Shown here in pieces: positions 1 to 5,652 of a stretch of DNA of 7,423 nucleotides (positions are counted from its first letter, which is position 1; each line of letters starts with the position of its first letter). Made by a program: the position numbers and the translations under genes. A model generated the notes under the pieces. It did not search any database and was not told the DNA's origin. It saw only the letters and a list, made by a program, of their open reading frames with translations. This stretch comes from JBAZCO01 sp041654915 (lineage in GTDB: Bacteria > Bacillota > Clostridia > Christensenellales > DTU072): assembly GCA_041654915.1 (NCBI GenBank), contig JBAZCO010000083.1:1-7423 (forward strand), written 5' to 3'.

Positions 1-76
1 TGAATACAATAATTAGCAGGATTATCACACCTAGCGCAATAAGTTGTTTAATTAGTTTTTTGTGTTTTTCTTTCAT
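1..76 (-). CDS. N-terminus of a membrane-anchored protein (partial, runs off left edge)
   Basis: Only the first 25 codons are in the window. The ATG is at 76-74 and the frame stays open to position 1. The peptide begins MKEKHKKLIKQLIALG and continues into a run of V, I and L residues. This is a positively charged start followed by a hydrophobic helix, as in an uncleaved signal anchor or signal peptide, so the protein is probably inserted in or exported across the cytoplasmic membrane. The start lies 11 bp downstream of the stop of the DUF711 gene on the same strand, which suggests the same operon. The upstream sequence has only a weak AAAG ribosome site, so translation may depend on the preceding gene. 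Nothing visible identifies the family. The reading is inferred from charge and hydrophobicity alone; a chance short ORF is possible but the spacing and composition argue against it. Confidence 0.6.
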   Translation of the reverse strand, partial: MKEKHKKLIKQLIALGVIILLIIVF

Positions 77-87
77 AATCTTTGTGT

Positions 88-1440
88 TTAGTTTTTATTG
101 CCGTGTATGGGCGCAGCAACCCGCCCGCCCCGAGAGATGAATTTTGCAGGGGATAAGGTGGAAATTTTCATCACGGGCGCACGCCCCAATAATCCGCCAA
201 AATCAACAAAATCGCCAACGCTCTTGCCATAAGCGGGAATCACTCTCACCGCCGTTGTCTTACTGTTTACTACACCAATTGCCGCCTCGTCTGCAATAAG
301 GGCGGATATCACCTCGGGAGAAGTGTCGCCGGGGACGGCTATCATATCTAGCCCCACGCTGCAAACAGCAGTCATTGCCTCAAGCTTTTCCAGGGTCAGT
401 GAGCCTTTTGATACGGCATCAATCATTCCCGCATCCTCGCTAACGGGAATAAATGCGCCCGACAACCCACCTACATGAGAGGATGCCATTATGCCTCCCT
501 TTTTTACCGCATCATTTAATAGCGCAAGCGCCGCAGTCGTTCCCGTACTGCCCACTTGTTCAAGCCCCATTTCCTCTAGTATATATGCCACGCTGTCGCC
601 AATCGCAGGGGTGGGGGCAAGCGATAAATCAACTATGCCAAAGTTTGCGTTTAGCATTTTGCTCGCTGTTTGGGCTACCAATTGCCCAACACGGGTTATC
701 TTAAATGCGGTTTTCTTGATTACTTCCGACACCTCCGCAAGGTCGCCTAAGGGTATCTTTTCTAGCGCTGTCTTTACCACGCCAGGACCGCTGACCCCAA
801 CATTTATCACCCTGTCGCCCTCGCCCGCACCGTGAAATGCGCCCGCCATAAACGGGTTGTCGTCCACAGCGTTTGCAAAGACCACCAACTTGGCAGCGCC
901 TATGCTTTGGTTATCTCTTGTTAGGTATGCGACTTCCTTTATAATTTTTCCCATAGTCCTAACCGCATCCATATTAATGCCCGCTCGTGTGGATGCAATA
1001 TTGACAGAGGAGCAAACTTTTTTTGTTTGGGAGAGCGCCTCGGGGATAGAGTTTATCATTTGATTTTCCCCCGCAGTTGCGCCCTTCTGCACAAGCGCCG
1101 TATAGCCGCCAATAAAATCAATGCCAATATTTGCCGCCGCCCTATCCATAGCGCTAGCTATCTTTAGGTATCCTCCGCTAGCCGCCCCAATTGCGCTAAT
1201 AGGGGTGACTGCAACACGCTTGTTTACTATGGGTATCCCATATATGGAGGATATCCGCTCCCCAACTCTAACTAAATCACCTGCGGCGCTTGTTATCTTG
1301 TCATATACACGGGCGGCAGTCGTGTCCGCATTGTCGCTTATGCAGTCGTAAAGAGATACCCCCATTGTTATAGTCCTAATATCAAGGTGGTAATCTCGTA
1401 TCATATTTATTGTTTCTAGAATTTCTCGATTGTCTATCAT
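88..1440 (-). CDS. UPF0210 / DUF711 family protein (PFL-like fold, function unknown)
   Basis: About 450 aa, the usual length of the UPF0210 (DUF711) family. Family signatures seen are the N-terminal REILETI then LDIRTITMGVSLYDC (residues 19-33), a glycine-rich middle (NVGVSGPGVV), CSVGLDMIAVPGDTS starting near residue 360, and the C-terminal GGRVAAPIHGNKN. Known of the family: the fold is related to pyruvate formate-lyase-type glycyl radical enzymes, but no reaction is established. The GRV-A stretch near the C-terminus recalls the position of the glycyl radical loop (RVxGY), but the radical glycine context is not intact here. The gene follows the ACT-domain gene in the same direction, a pairing found in many Firmicutes, so the ACT protein may sense a ligand for it. 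I chose ATG 1440 because it matches the family N-terminus (M-x-x-x-REILETI). ATG 1449 and an upstream TTG at 1482 are in frame. A GAGG at 1453-1456 is 12 nt from ATG 1440 and 3 nt from ATG 1449, so the RBS does not settle the choice. Confidence 0.93.
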   Translation of the reverse strand: MIDNREILETINMIRDYHLDIRTITMGVSLYDCISDNADTTAARVYDKITSAAGDLVRVGERISSIYGIPIVNKRVAVTPISAIGAASGGYLKIASAMDRAAANIGIDFIGGYTALVQKGATAGENQMINSIPEALSQTKKVCSSVNIASTRAGINMDAVRTMGKIIKEVAYLTRDNQSIGAAKLVVFANAVDDNPFMAGAFHGAGEGDRVINVGVSGPGVVKTALEKIPLGDLAEVSEVIKKTAFKITRVGQLVAQTASKMLNANFGIVDLSLAPTPAIGDSVAYILEEMGLEQVGSTGTTAALALLNDAVKKGGIMASSHVGGLSGAFIPVSEDAGMIDAVSKGSLTLEKLEAMTAVCSVGLDMIAVPGDTSPEVISALIADEAAIGVVNSKTTAVRVIPAYGKSVGDFVDFGGLLGRAPVMKISTLSPAKFISRGGRVAAPIHGNKN

Positions 1441-1459
1441 ATTTTGCATTTGCCTCAAG

Positions 1460-1729
1460 TTAAATTCTGTGCATCGCCTCAAAAATATCTTTGTGCCTTA
1501 TAGATATTTCTATCCCCAATTTCTCGCCTTCCGCCAAAAGTTTTGCCGCAACATCCTCAAAAGCAAGGGTCGCTTGCCCTAACTCTACCGCCATAACCAT
1601 AGTGAACATCCCCTGCATTATCGTCTGGCTGATGTCCTCTATATTGATATTTAATTGGGATAATAGCCCGCTAACCGCCGCAATAATGCCAACACGGTCT
1701 TTGCCTACAACTGTAATAAATGCTTTCAT
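1460..1729 (-). CDS. UPF0237 ACT domain-containing protein
   Basis: A complete 89-residue protein consisting of one ACT domain and little else. It shows the first-strand and loop pattern TVVGKDRVGIIAAVSGLL (residues 6-23), then NINIEDISQTIMQGMFTMVM, and ends DIFEAMHRI, the typical UPF0237 C-terminus. ACT domains bind small ligands, usually amino acids, often at dimer interfaces. The GKDRVGI loop is where ligands bind in related ACT proteins. No partner enzyme domain is fused. The gene starts 4 bp after the phosphohexomutase stop and is followed by the DUF711 gene, so it is probably translated as part of one mRNA. Its best upstream GGAG lies inside the last codons of the mutase (Met-Glu) about 13 nt from the ATG, which is longer than optimal and suggests coupling to translation of the upstream gene. 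A likely role is allosteric or sensory subunit for the DUF711 protein, inferred from co-occurrence. Confidence 0.93.
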   Translation of the reverse strand: MKAFITVVGKDRVGIIAAVSGLLSQLNINIEDISQTIMQGMFTMVMAVELGQATLAFEDVAAKLLAEGEKLGIEISIRHKDIFEAMHRI

Positions 1730-1733
1730 AAAA

Positions 1734-3461
1734 TTATTTTAACTCCATTTTTGCCGCATTCATAATTCTTTCCGCCTTTTCGCTTGCGTTCTTTTCGCTA
1801 TCCGAATACACCAAAACATAAATCTTTAGCTTTGGCTCTGTGCCGCTAGGACGAATACATACAAACTGCTTATCCTCAAGGGTGAAATAGAGGGTATCGC
1901 TAGGGGAAAGGTCGGTTGTCCCTGCCTCTCCGCTAGGATACTTTACTATTCCATACTTGTAGTCTGTGGTCGAAACCACCTTTTCCTCTGCAAACTCGGC
2001 AATCGTTTTTTTGCGCAAAGCGCTCATCACCCCTGCCATAACCGCCATACCGTTCAAGCCTTTGTATTCAAGCGCAATATTGTTCTCGGCATAGTAGCCA
2101 AACTCCTCAAATATTTGGTTTAACCGTCCAAGCACGCTTTGCCCTTTGCTTGCGTGATGCAAAAACATCTCGGCAAACAACATACTTGCAACCACCGCAT
2201 CTTTATCCCGTGCGTGAGTGCCTCGCAAACTGCCATAACTCTCCTCGAATCCAAATATATACTCGTACTCCCCGCTCTGTTCCCACTCTTTTATTTTTTC
2301 GCCTATAAACTTAAAGCCCGTTGGAACATTAAATACCTTTATGCCGTAACTTTCGGCAAGCCTGTCTGCAAGCGTGGTGGTAACAAAGGACTTTATTATC
2401 GCTCCGTTTTTGGGAAGTTCCCCCCGCTCCTTTAGCCGCAAGCAGATATAGTCCAAAAGTAGCACCGCTATTTGGTTGCCCGTTAGGAGAATAAACTCGC
2501 CGCCAGCGGAGCGCACCGCCGCTCCCAGACGGTCACAATCGGGGTCGGTGGCAAGCACAACATCTGCGCCTATCTCGTTGCCTTTTGCTATTCCTAGCCT
2601 TAGGGTATCCGTATTCTCGGGATTGGGAGCTATAACCGTGGAAAACTCGGTATCGGGATGCGCTTGCTCCTCTACAATGTGAGCGGATATCCCAATGCGT
2701 TCAAAGATAGTTGTAACAGGAATATAGCCTGAGCCGTGTACGGGAGTATAGACAAGCTTGATGCTCTTGCCAAGCCGTGCAGTCACCTCTGGGGAGAGGG
2801 AAAGTTTTTGTATGGTGTTGTAGTAAACTTGATCTACCGCACTGCCAATTACCGTGACAAACTCATTTAGAGGATAGTTATCTAGCCCTTTAAAGTCCTC
2901 CTTGATTTCAAGACGGGGCAAGCTAAAGTAGTCCTTTTTTTCCTTGATATATTTGACTACTTCGGCTGTTGCCTCGGGCGACATTTGTGCGCCGTCTGCG
3001 CCGTATACCTTGTATCCGTTATATTCTTTGGGGTTGTGGCTTGCCGTTATCATCACGCCCGCCGCCGCTCCCAAATGCCTAATGGCAAATGAGCATATTG
3101 GCACGGGGCGCACATCTTCAAATAGATATGCTTTTATGCTGTATCCGCCCAAAACCTCGGCAACTACTTTTGCAAACTCACGGGAAAACCTGCGGGTGTC
3201 ATAAGCTATAACCACGCCTTTTGCCTCGGCATTTAAAGACACAATATATTCGGCAAGCCCTGCTGTTGCACGGCGCACGCTATATATATTTATCCTGTTA
3301 GTGCCAAGCCCCACCGTGCCTCGCATACCTGCTGTACCAAACTGTAATTCGACGGCAAATCTCTCCTTTATCTCAAGGTCATTATCGGCAATGGCGTCAA
3401 GCTCTGCCCGCTCGCTTGCCGAAACACCCTTTTTCCAAATCTCATAAACAGCTTTATACAT
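1734..3461 (-). CDS. pgcA: Alpha-D-phosphohexomutase (phosphoglucomutase/phosphomannomutase)
   Basis: A complete 575-aa member of the alpha-D-phosphohexomutase superfamily, close in length to Bacillus PgcA-type enzymes (about 580 aa). It interconverts hexose 1-phosphates and 6-phosphates in the cytoplasm, feeding nucleotide-sugar and cell-envelope synthesis or glycogen-type carbon flow. All four active-site elements are present: the phosphoserine loop TASHNP (Ser141), the metal loop DPDCDR (Asp306, Asp308, Asp310), the sugar-binding GFEESYG (Glu406, Glu407, Ser408), and the phosphate-binding RPSGTEP (537-543). The N-terminal FGTAGMRG (41-48) is also diagnostic. The start is ATG 3461, backed by a strong GGGAGG 5 nt upstream and by a promoter ending about 24 bp before it. 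It is the first gene of a minus-strand set with the ACT and DUF711 genes. Specificity for glucose versus mannose phosphates cannot be decided from motifs alone. The full set of catalytic residues suggests an active enzyme. Confidence 0.97.
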   Translation of the reverse strand: MYKAVYEIWKKGVSASERAELDAIADNDLEIKERFAVELQFGTAGMRGTVGLGTNRINIYSVRRATAGLAEYIVSLNAEAKGVVIAYDTRRFSREFAKVVAEVLGGYSIKAYLFEDVRPVPICSFAIRHLGAAAGVMITASHNPKEYNGYKVYGADGAQMSPEATAEVVKYIKEKKDYFSLPRLEIKEDFKGLDNYPLNEFVTVIGSAVDQVYYNTIQKLSLSPEVTARLGKSIKLVYTPVHGSGYIPVTTIFERIGISAHIVEEQAHPDTEFSTVIAPNPENTDTLRLGIAKGNEIGADVVLATDPDCDRLGAAVRSAGGEFILLTGNQIAVLLLDYICLRLKERGELPKNGAIIKSFVTTTLADRLAESYGIKVFNVPTGFKFIGEKIKEWEQSGEYEYIFGFEESYGSLRGTHARDKDAVVASMLFAEMFLHHASKGQSVLGRLNQIFEEFGYYAENNIALEYKGLNGMAVMAGVMSALRKKTIAEFAEEKVVSTTDYKYGIVKYPSGEAGTTDLSPSDTLYFTLEDKQFVCIRPSGTEPKLKIYVLVYSDSEKNASEKAERIMNAAKMELK

Positions 3462-3485
3462 ATTGTCCTCCCGAGCTTTTTGTAT

Positions 3486-3514
3486 ATTATACCAAATAAG
3501 CTAAGATAATACAA
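3486..3514 (-). promoter_or_regulatory. Sigma-A-type promoter for the phosphohexomutase operon
   Basis: On the minus strand, TTGTAT at 3509-3514 (3 of 6 matches to TTGACA) is followed by a 17-bp spacer and a perfect TATAAT at 3486-3491. The -10 is preceded by TGG, giving an extended -10 (TGGTATAAT) that can compensate for the poor -35. The predicted start is near 3479, giving a leader of roughly 18 nt that contains the GGGAGG ribosome site. No operator or riboswitch fits in such a short leader. Confidence 0.75.
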
Positions 3515-3536
3515 TTATTAAATAACTGCGTAACAC

Positions 3537-3557
3537 AAATACATCACTTTTGTATTT
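3537..3557. repeat. Short inverted repeat in the divergent intergenic region
   Basis: AAATACA (3537-3543) and TGTATTT (3551-3557) form a perfect 7-bp inverted repeat around a 7-base centre. It lies between the two divergent promoters, 23 bp upstream of the phosphohexomutase -35 box. It could be an operator for an unknown regulator, but it is A/T rich and could be chance. The rest of the 222-bp gap (3462-3683) holds the two promoters, a perfect 8-bp palindrome CAGCGCTG at 3605-3612 and two CTGTTTTT copies 20 bp apart. I see no RNA gene or small ORF in it. Confidence 0.3.
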
Positions 3558-3648
3558 GCATTTTTCGGCTTTGGTCCTTTACCCATTGCGAGATAAGTAA
3601 AAGGCAGCGCTGTTTTTAAAAAATCTGCTCTGTTTTTGCAAACACCTA

Positions 3649-3677
3649 TTGATAGTTCGCTCTTTTTCTGCTAAAAT
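3649..3677 (+). promoter_or_regulatory. Sigma-A-type promoter of glycerate kinase (predicted leaderless start)
   Basis: TTGATA at 3649-3654 (5 of 6 matches) is separated by exactly 17 bp from TAAAAT at 3672-3677 (5 of 6), and TGC directly precedes the -10, giving an extended -10. Transcription normally starts about 7 bases after the -10, which falls on 3684, the A of the glycerate kinase ATG. No Shine-Dalgarno sequence lies upstream of that ATG, which agrees with a leaderless transcript. The promoter drives the gene divergently from the phosphohexomutase operon. Confidence 0.75.
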
Positions 3678-3683
3678 TTGAAT

Positions 3684-4820
3684 ATGAATAAAATAATCAT
3701 CGCCCCCGACAGTTTTAAGGGAACTATGAGCGCAACCGAAGTTGCAAATATAATAGCGGCAGAGGCTATAAAAACTTTTCCACTTGCCAATATTATTTCG
3801 CTCCCAATAGCGGACGGCGGAGAGGGCAGCCTTGAAACTTTTAAGGCTTTTAAAAATGCGACAAGCATATTCACCTCTGTTTGCGACCCGTTTATGAGGA
3901 AAAGGCAGGCGGAATATTTGATGCTAGACAATCACACCGCCGTGATAGAAACAGCCGAGGCAATAGGTTTAACAATTGCGGGAGAGGAGAAAAATCCCCT
4001 TTTCACCACCTCTTACGGAGTGGGGGAATTGATACAATCGGCAATTGAACAAGGAGCAAAAAGTATTATTCTCGCCTTGGGCGGCAGCTCCACCAACGAC
4101 GGCGGAATAGGTATGGCAGTAGCCCTTGGTGTGCGTTGTTACAATAAAGAGGGGGTGGAGTTTTTGCCCCGTGGGGGAGATTTGAATAAAATATCCCGCT
4201 TGAATCTATCGCATATTGACAAGCGTATTAAAGATACAACATTTACCGCTATGTGTGATGTGGATATAGTAGTCACGGGAGCAAACGGCGCAAGCTATAT
4301 CTTTGCCCCGCAAAAGGGAGCTAAAGAAAAGGACCTAGCCCTGCTCGACAGCGGACTAAACCACTTAACCGCCCTAATAAAAGCAACAACAGGCGAGGAT
4401 TATTTAGGTCTTTTGGGCGGCGGAGCGGCAGGCGGACTTGGTATGGGCGCAAAGGCTTTTTTGAATGCAAGTTTAAACAGCGGCATAGATACAATTTTGA
4501 GTCTTGCAAACTTTGATGCCCTATTAGAAGGTGCAGATATTGTAGTGACGGGTGAAGGGCGCTTGGATACACAAAGTCTTTTGGGCAAAGTGGTGTTTGG
4601 CATCACTCGCTATACTAAGAAAAAGGGTGTGCCGCTCTATGTTGTGTGCGGAGTAAATGACCTAAACGACACAGCCCTCGCAACAAGCGGCATACAGGCG
4701 GTTTACCCGTCCAACCCGCAAAAGTTGCCGTTTGAAAAAATAAGAGAAAATGCGAAAAAAGACCTTGCCGTGGCGGCAAGGAGATTATTTTACGACCTTA
4801 AAAATACACATAATCTTTAA
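3684..4820 (+). CDS. glxK: Glycerate kinase (GlxK/GarK family)
   Basis: A 378-aa protein of the ATP-dependent glycerate kinase family (TIGR00045 type), which phosphorylates D-glycerate to phosphoglycerate in the cytoplasm and links glycerate breakdown to lower glycolysis. Family motifs seen are the start IIIAPDSFKGTMSA (residues 4-17), PIADGGEGS (41-49), LGGSSTNDGGIGMAVALG (132-149), NGASYIFAPQKGA (201-213), GGAAGGLGMG (246-255) and TGEGRLDTQSLLGK (289-302). One family motif is abnormal: CDV-x-NPL-x-G reads CDVDIVVTG at 191-199. I chose ATG 3684 because the peptide then begins as the family does; an in-frame TTG at 3678 would overlap the -10 box and adds only two residues. There is no ribosome binding site, consistent with the promoter position and a leaderless mRNA. 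The gene stands alone, divergent from the phosphohexomutase and convergent with the Crp-family gene. The fold is sure; full catalytic activity is less so because of the altered motif. Confidence 0.95.
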   Translation: MNKIIIAPDSFKGTMSATEVANIIAAEAIKTFPLANIISLPIADGGEGSLETFKAFKNATSIFTSVCDPFMRKRQAEYLMLDNHTAVIETAEAIGLTIAGEEKNPLFTTSYGVGELIQSAIEQGAKSIILALGGSSTNDGGIGMAVALGVRCYNKEGVEFLPRGGDLNKISRLNLSHIDKRIKDTTFTAMCDVDIVVTGANGASYIFAPQKGAKEKDLALLDSGLNHLTALIKATTGEDYLGLLGGGAAGGLGMGAKAFLNASLNSGIDTILSLANFDALLEGADIVVTGEGRLDTQSLLGKVVFGITRYTKKKGVPLYVVCGVNDLNDTALATSGIQAVYPSNPQKLPFEKIRENAKKDLAVAARRLFYDLKNTHNL

Positions 4821-4870
4821 AAAAATAGATGCTGTAAAAAAGCATAGCATCTATAAGCATAGCATCTATT
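4819..4870 (-). terminator. Intrinsic terminator of the Crp-family gene, with duplicated stem arm
   Basis: Read on the minus strand, ATAGATGCT (4846-4854) pairs with AGCATCTAT (4825-4833) around a 12-nt loop and runs into seven T (4819-4825). A second copy of the upstream arm, AATAGATGCT at 4861-4870, can form a 10-bp stem with the same downstream arm and a longer loop. The stem is A/T rich but perfect. On the plus strand the hairpin is not followed by a T run, so it serves mainly the minus-strand gene. The T-tract overlaps the last two bases of the glycerate kinase stop codon. Confidence 0.75.
4841..4870. repeat. 15-bp tandem duplication inside the terminator
   Basis: AGCATAGCATCTATA at 4841-4855 is followed directly by AGCATAGCATCTATT at 4856-4870. 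The two units are identical except for the last base. Each contains the AGCATCTAT arm complementary to ATAGATGCT at 4825-4833, so the duplication gives the terminator two competing arms. It looks like a recent slippage event. Two units are far too few and too short for a CRISPR array. Confidence 0.85.
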
Positions 4871-4874
4871 ATGA

Positions 4875-5555
4875 TTAGCGTGCCATGGCACGCAATTTAT
4901 CCATATCGTTAAGTATTATCTTGCCTCGGGATAGGGTTACTAAGCCGTCCTTGGCAAATTGGTTGAGCATTTTGGTAACTACTTCCCGTGCGCTGCCCAT
5001 ATGACGAGCAATTTCGTCGTGGGTGAATCTTAAAATGCTGCCGCCCTCTATCACGCTCTGTTCAAGTAAAAATAGCGCCAAACGACTGTCAAACCGAGCA
5101 AAAAGCATCTTTCCCATCGTCCACATAACATCCGAAAACCGTGCCGCCATAAGCCCGCCCGTGTAGTCGGCTATGGGCAGTGATGTTGCCATAAGCTTTT
5201 CGTACAGCCTTGGCGGAACTACATAGGCAACGGTGTCCTTCTCAGCCTCTATGTGCATATCAAAGTCTATGTTCTTCATCACGCAAGCGGCGGAAAATAG
5301 GCATATATCCCACCCAAATAACCGATAAAGTGTGATTTCTTTACCCGTATCAGACACGAGGAAAACACGAATTTGCCCCTCTTTTACCAAAAAGAGCCCT
5401 GCACAATCCTCTCCGCCATGGTGCAGTACCTGCCCTTTTTTAAAAAACCGCTCTCTTGTTGCGCCCTTTATCTCCTCCCTTTCGGCGGAAGTTAAGTCTT
5501 TCCAGCGTGGGAATATTTCCTCTAAACTTTTGGGAACAGTATTCAAATCTTGCAT
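4875..5555 (-). CDS. Crp/Fnr family transcriptional regulator with sensor-domain Cys pair
   Basis: A complete 226-aa protein of usual Crp/Fnr length. The N-terminal cyclic-nucleotide-binding-like beta barrel covers about residues 15-125 (FFKKGQVLHHGGEDCAGLFLVKEGQIRVF and onwards). A long dimerisation helix spans about 133-165, and a C-terminal winged helix contains FTHDEIARHMGSAREVVTKML (177-197), where Arg190-Glu191 match the DNA-reading Arg-Glu of the Crp recognition helix. The cAMP-pocket pattern of Crp is not intact and the N-terminal four-Cys FeS motif of Fnr is absent. Cysteines are at 51, 85 and 91; Cys85 and Cys91 sit in DICLFSAAC, a stretch I recall as conserved in a clostridial subgroup. 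The gene lies downstream of a peroxiredoxin and a rhodanese-fused reductase, so regulation of thiol or peroxide stress genes is a reasonable inference. It has its own promoter inside the upstream terminator and its own terminator downstream. The effector is unknown. Confidence 0.93.
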   Translation of the reverse strand: MQDLNTVPKSLEEIFPRWKDLTSAEREEIKGATRERFFKKGQVLHHGGEDCAGLFLVKEGQIRVFLVSDTGKEITLYRLFGWDICLFSAACVMKNIDFDMHIEAEKDTVAYVVPPRLYEKLMATSLPIADYTGGLMAARFSDVMWTMGKMLFARFDSRLALFLLEQSVIEGGSILRFTHDEIARHMGSAREVVTKMLNQFAKDGLVTLSRGKIILNDMDKLRAMAR

Positions 5556-5570
5556 TTTTTTATATATTAA

Positions 5571-5575
5571 CTCCT
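5571..5575 (-). promoter_or_regulatory. Ribosome binding site of the Crp-family gene, unusually far from the ATG
   Basis: AGGAG on the minus strand lies directly after the T-tract of the peroxiredoxin terminator and 15 nt before the ATG at 5555. That is longer than the usual 5-10 nt. The spacer is almost pure A/T and contains no alternative start; an in-frame TAA shortly upstream of the ATG prevents a longer reading frame. The gene may be weakly translated. Confidence 0.5.
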
Positions 5576-5613
5576 AAAAAAAGACCCTATACTAAATAGT
5601 ATAAGGTCTTTTT
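5576..5613 (-). terminator. Intrinsic terminator downstream of the peroxiredoxin gene
   Basis: The two arms are 5578-5593 and 5598-5613, with a 4-base loop at 5594-5597. On the minus-strand RNA the 16-bp stem is continuous, because the only non-Watson-Crick position (5587 with 5604) is a U-G wobble there, whereas on the plus strand it would be a C-A mismatch. The minus-strand RNA ends in seven U (5576-5582). Orientation and stem quality both assign it to the peroxiredoxin transcript. Confidence 0.85.
5588..5603. promoter_or_regulatory. Candidate operator palindrome over the Crp-gene -10 box
   Basis: TATACT-ATTT-AGTATA is a perfect 6-bp inverted repeat with a 4-base centre. It covers the -10 box and the predicted start site of the Crp-family gene. 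Fnr-type sites also have two half-sites 4 bp apart, although these half-sites do not match the Fnr or Crp consensus. The palindrome is also the upper part of the terminator stem, so its symmetry is explained by the hairpin alone; an operator role is inference. Confidence 0.35.
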
Positions 5614-5627
5614 GTATGTAAAGTCAA
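5598..5627 (-). promoter_or_regulatory. Promoter of the Crp-family gene nested in the upstream terminator
   Basis: On the minus strand TTGACT (5622-5627, 5 of 6 matches) is followed by an 18-bp spacer and TATACT (5598-5603, 5 of 6). The -35 lies between the peroxiredoxin stop and the hairpin; the -10 is in the first stem arm. Transcripts would start near 5590-5593, in the loop or second arm, and so could not form the terminator hairpin. The leader would be about 36 nt and contain the AGGAG. Confidence 0.7.
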
Positions 5628-5652
5628 GATTTCCTGTTAGAAAACCCTAAAG

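Noticed and set aside
1441..1482. Longer DUF711 protein starting at TTG 1482
   Set aside because: It would overlap the end of the ACT gene by 23 bp and add residues not found in the family; the family N-terminus fits ATG 1440 (or 1449).
2139..2435. 98-codon plus-strand ORF inside the phosphohexomutase gene
   Set aside because: It is a shadow of a conserved coding sequence on the other strand with no family resemblance, and its composition follows the antisense frame.
3678..3683. TTG start at 3678 for glycerate kinase
   Set aside because: The TTG begins at the last base of the -10 box and lacks a ribosome site; the family start fits ATG 3684.
3671..3931. 86-codon minus-strand ORF antisense to the glycerate kinase start
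   Set aside because: It lies wholly within the coding region and promoter of a well-supported gene, has no recognisable domain and no supporting signal.
4841..4870. CRISPR-like repeat
   Set aside because: There are two adjacent 15-bp units without spacers, explained as a duplicated terminator arm.
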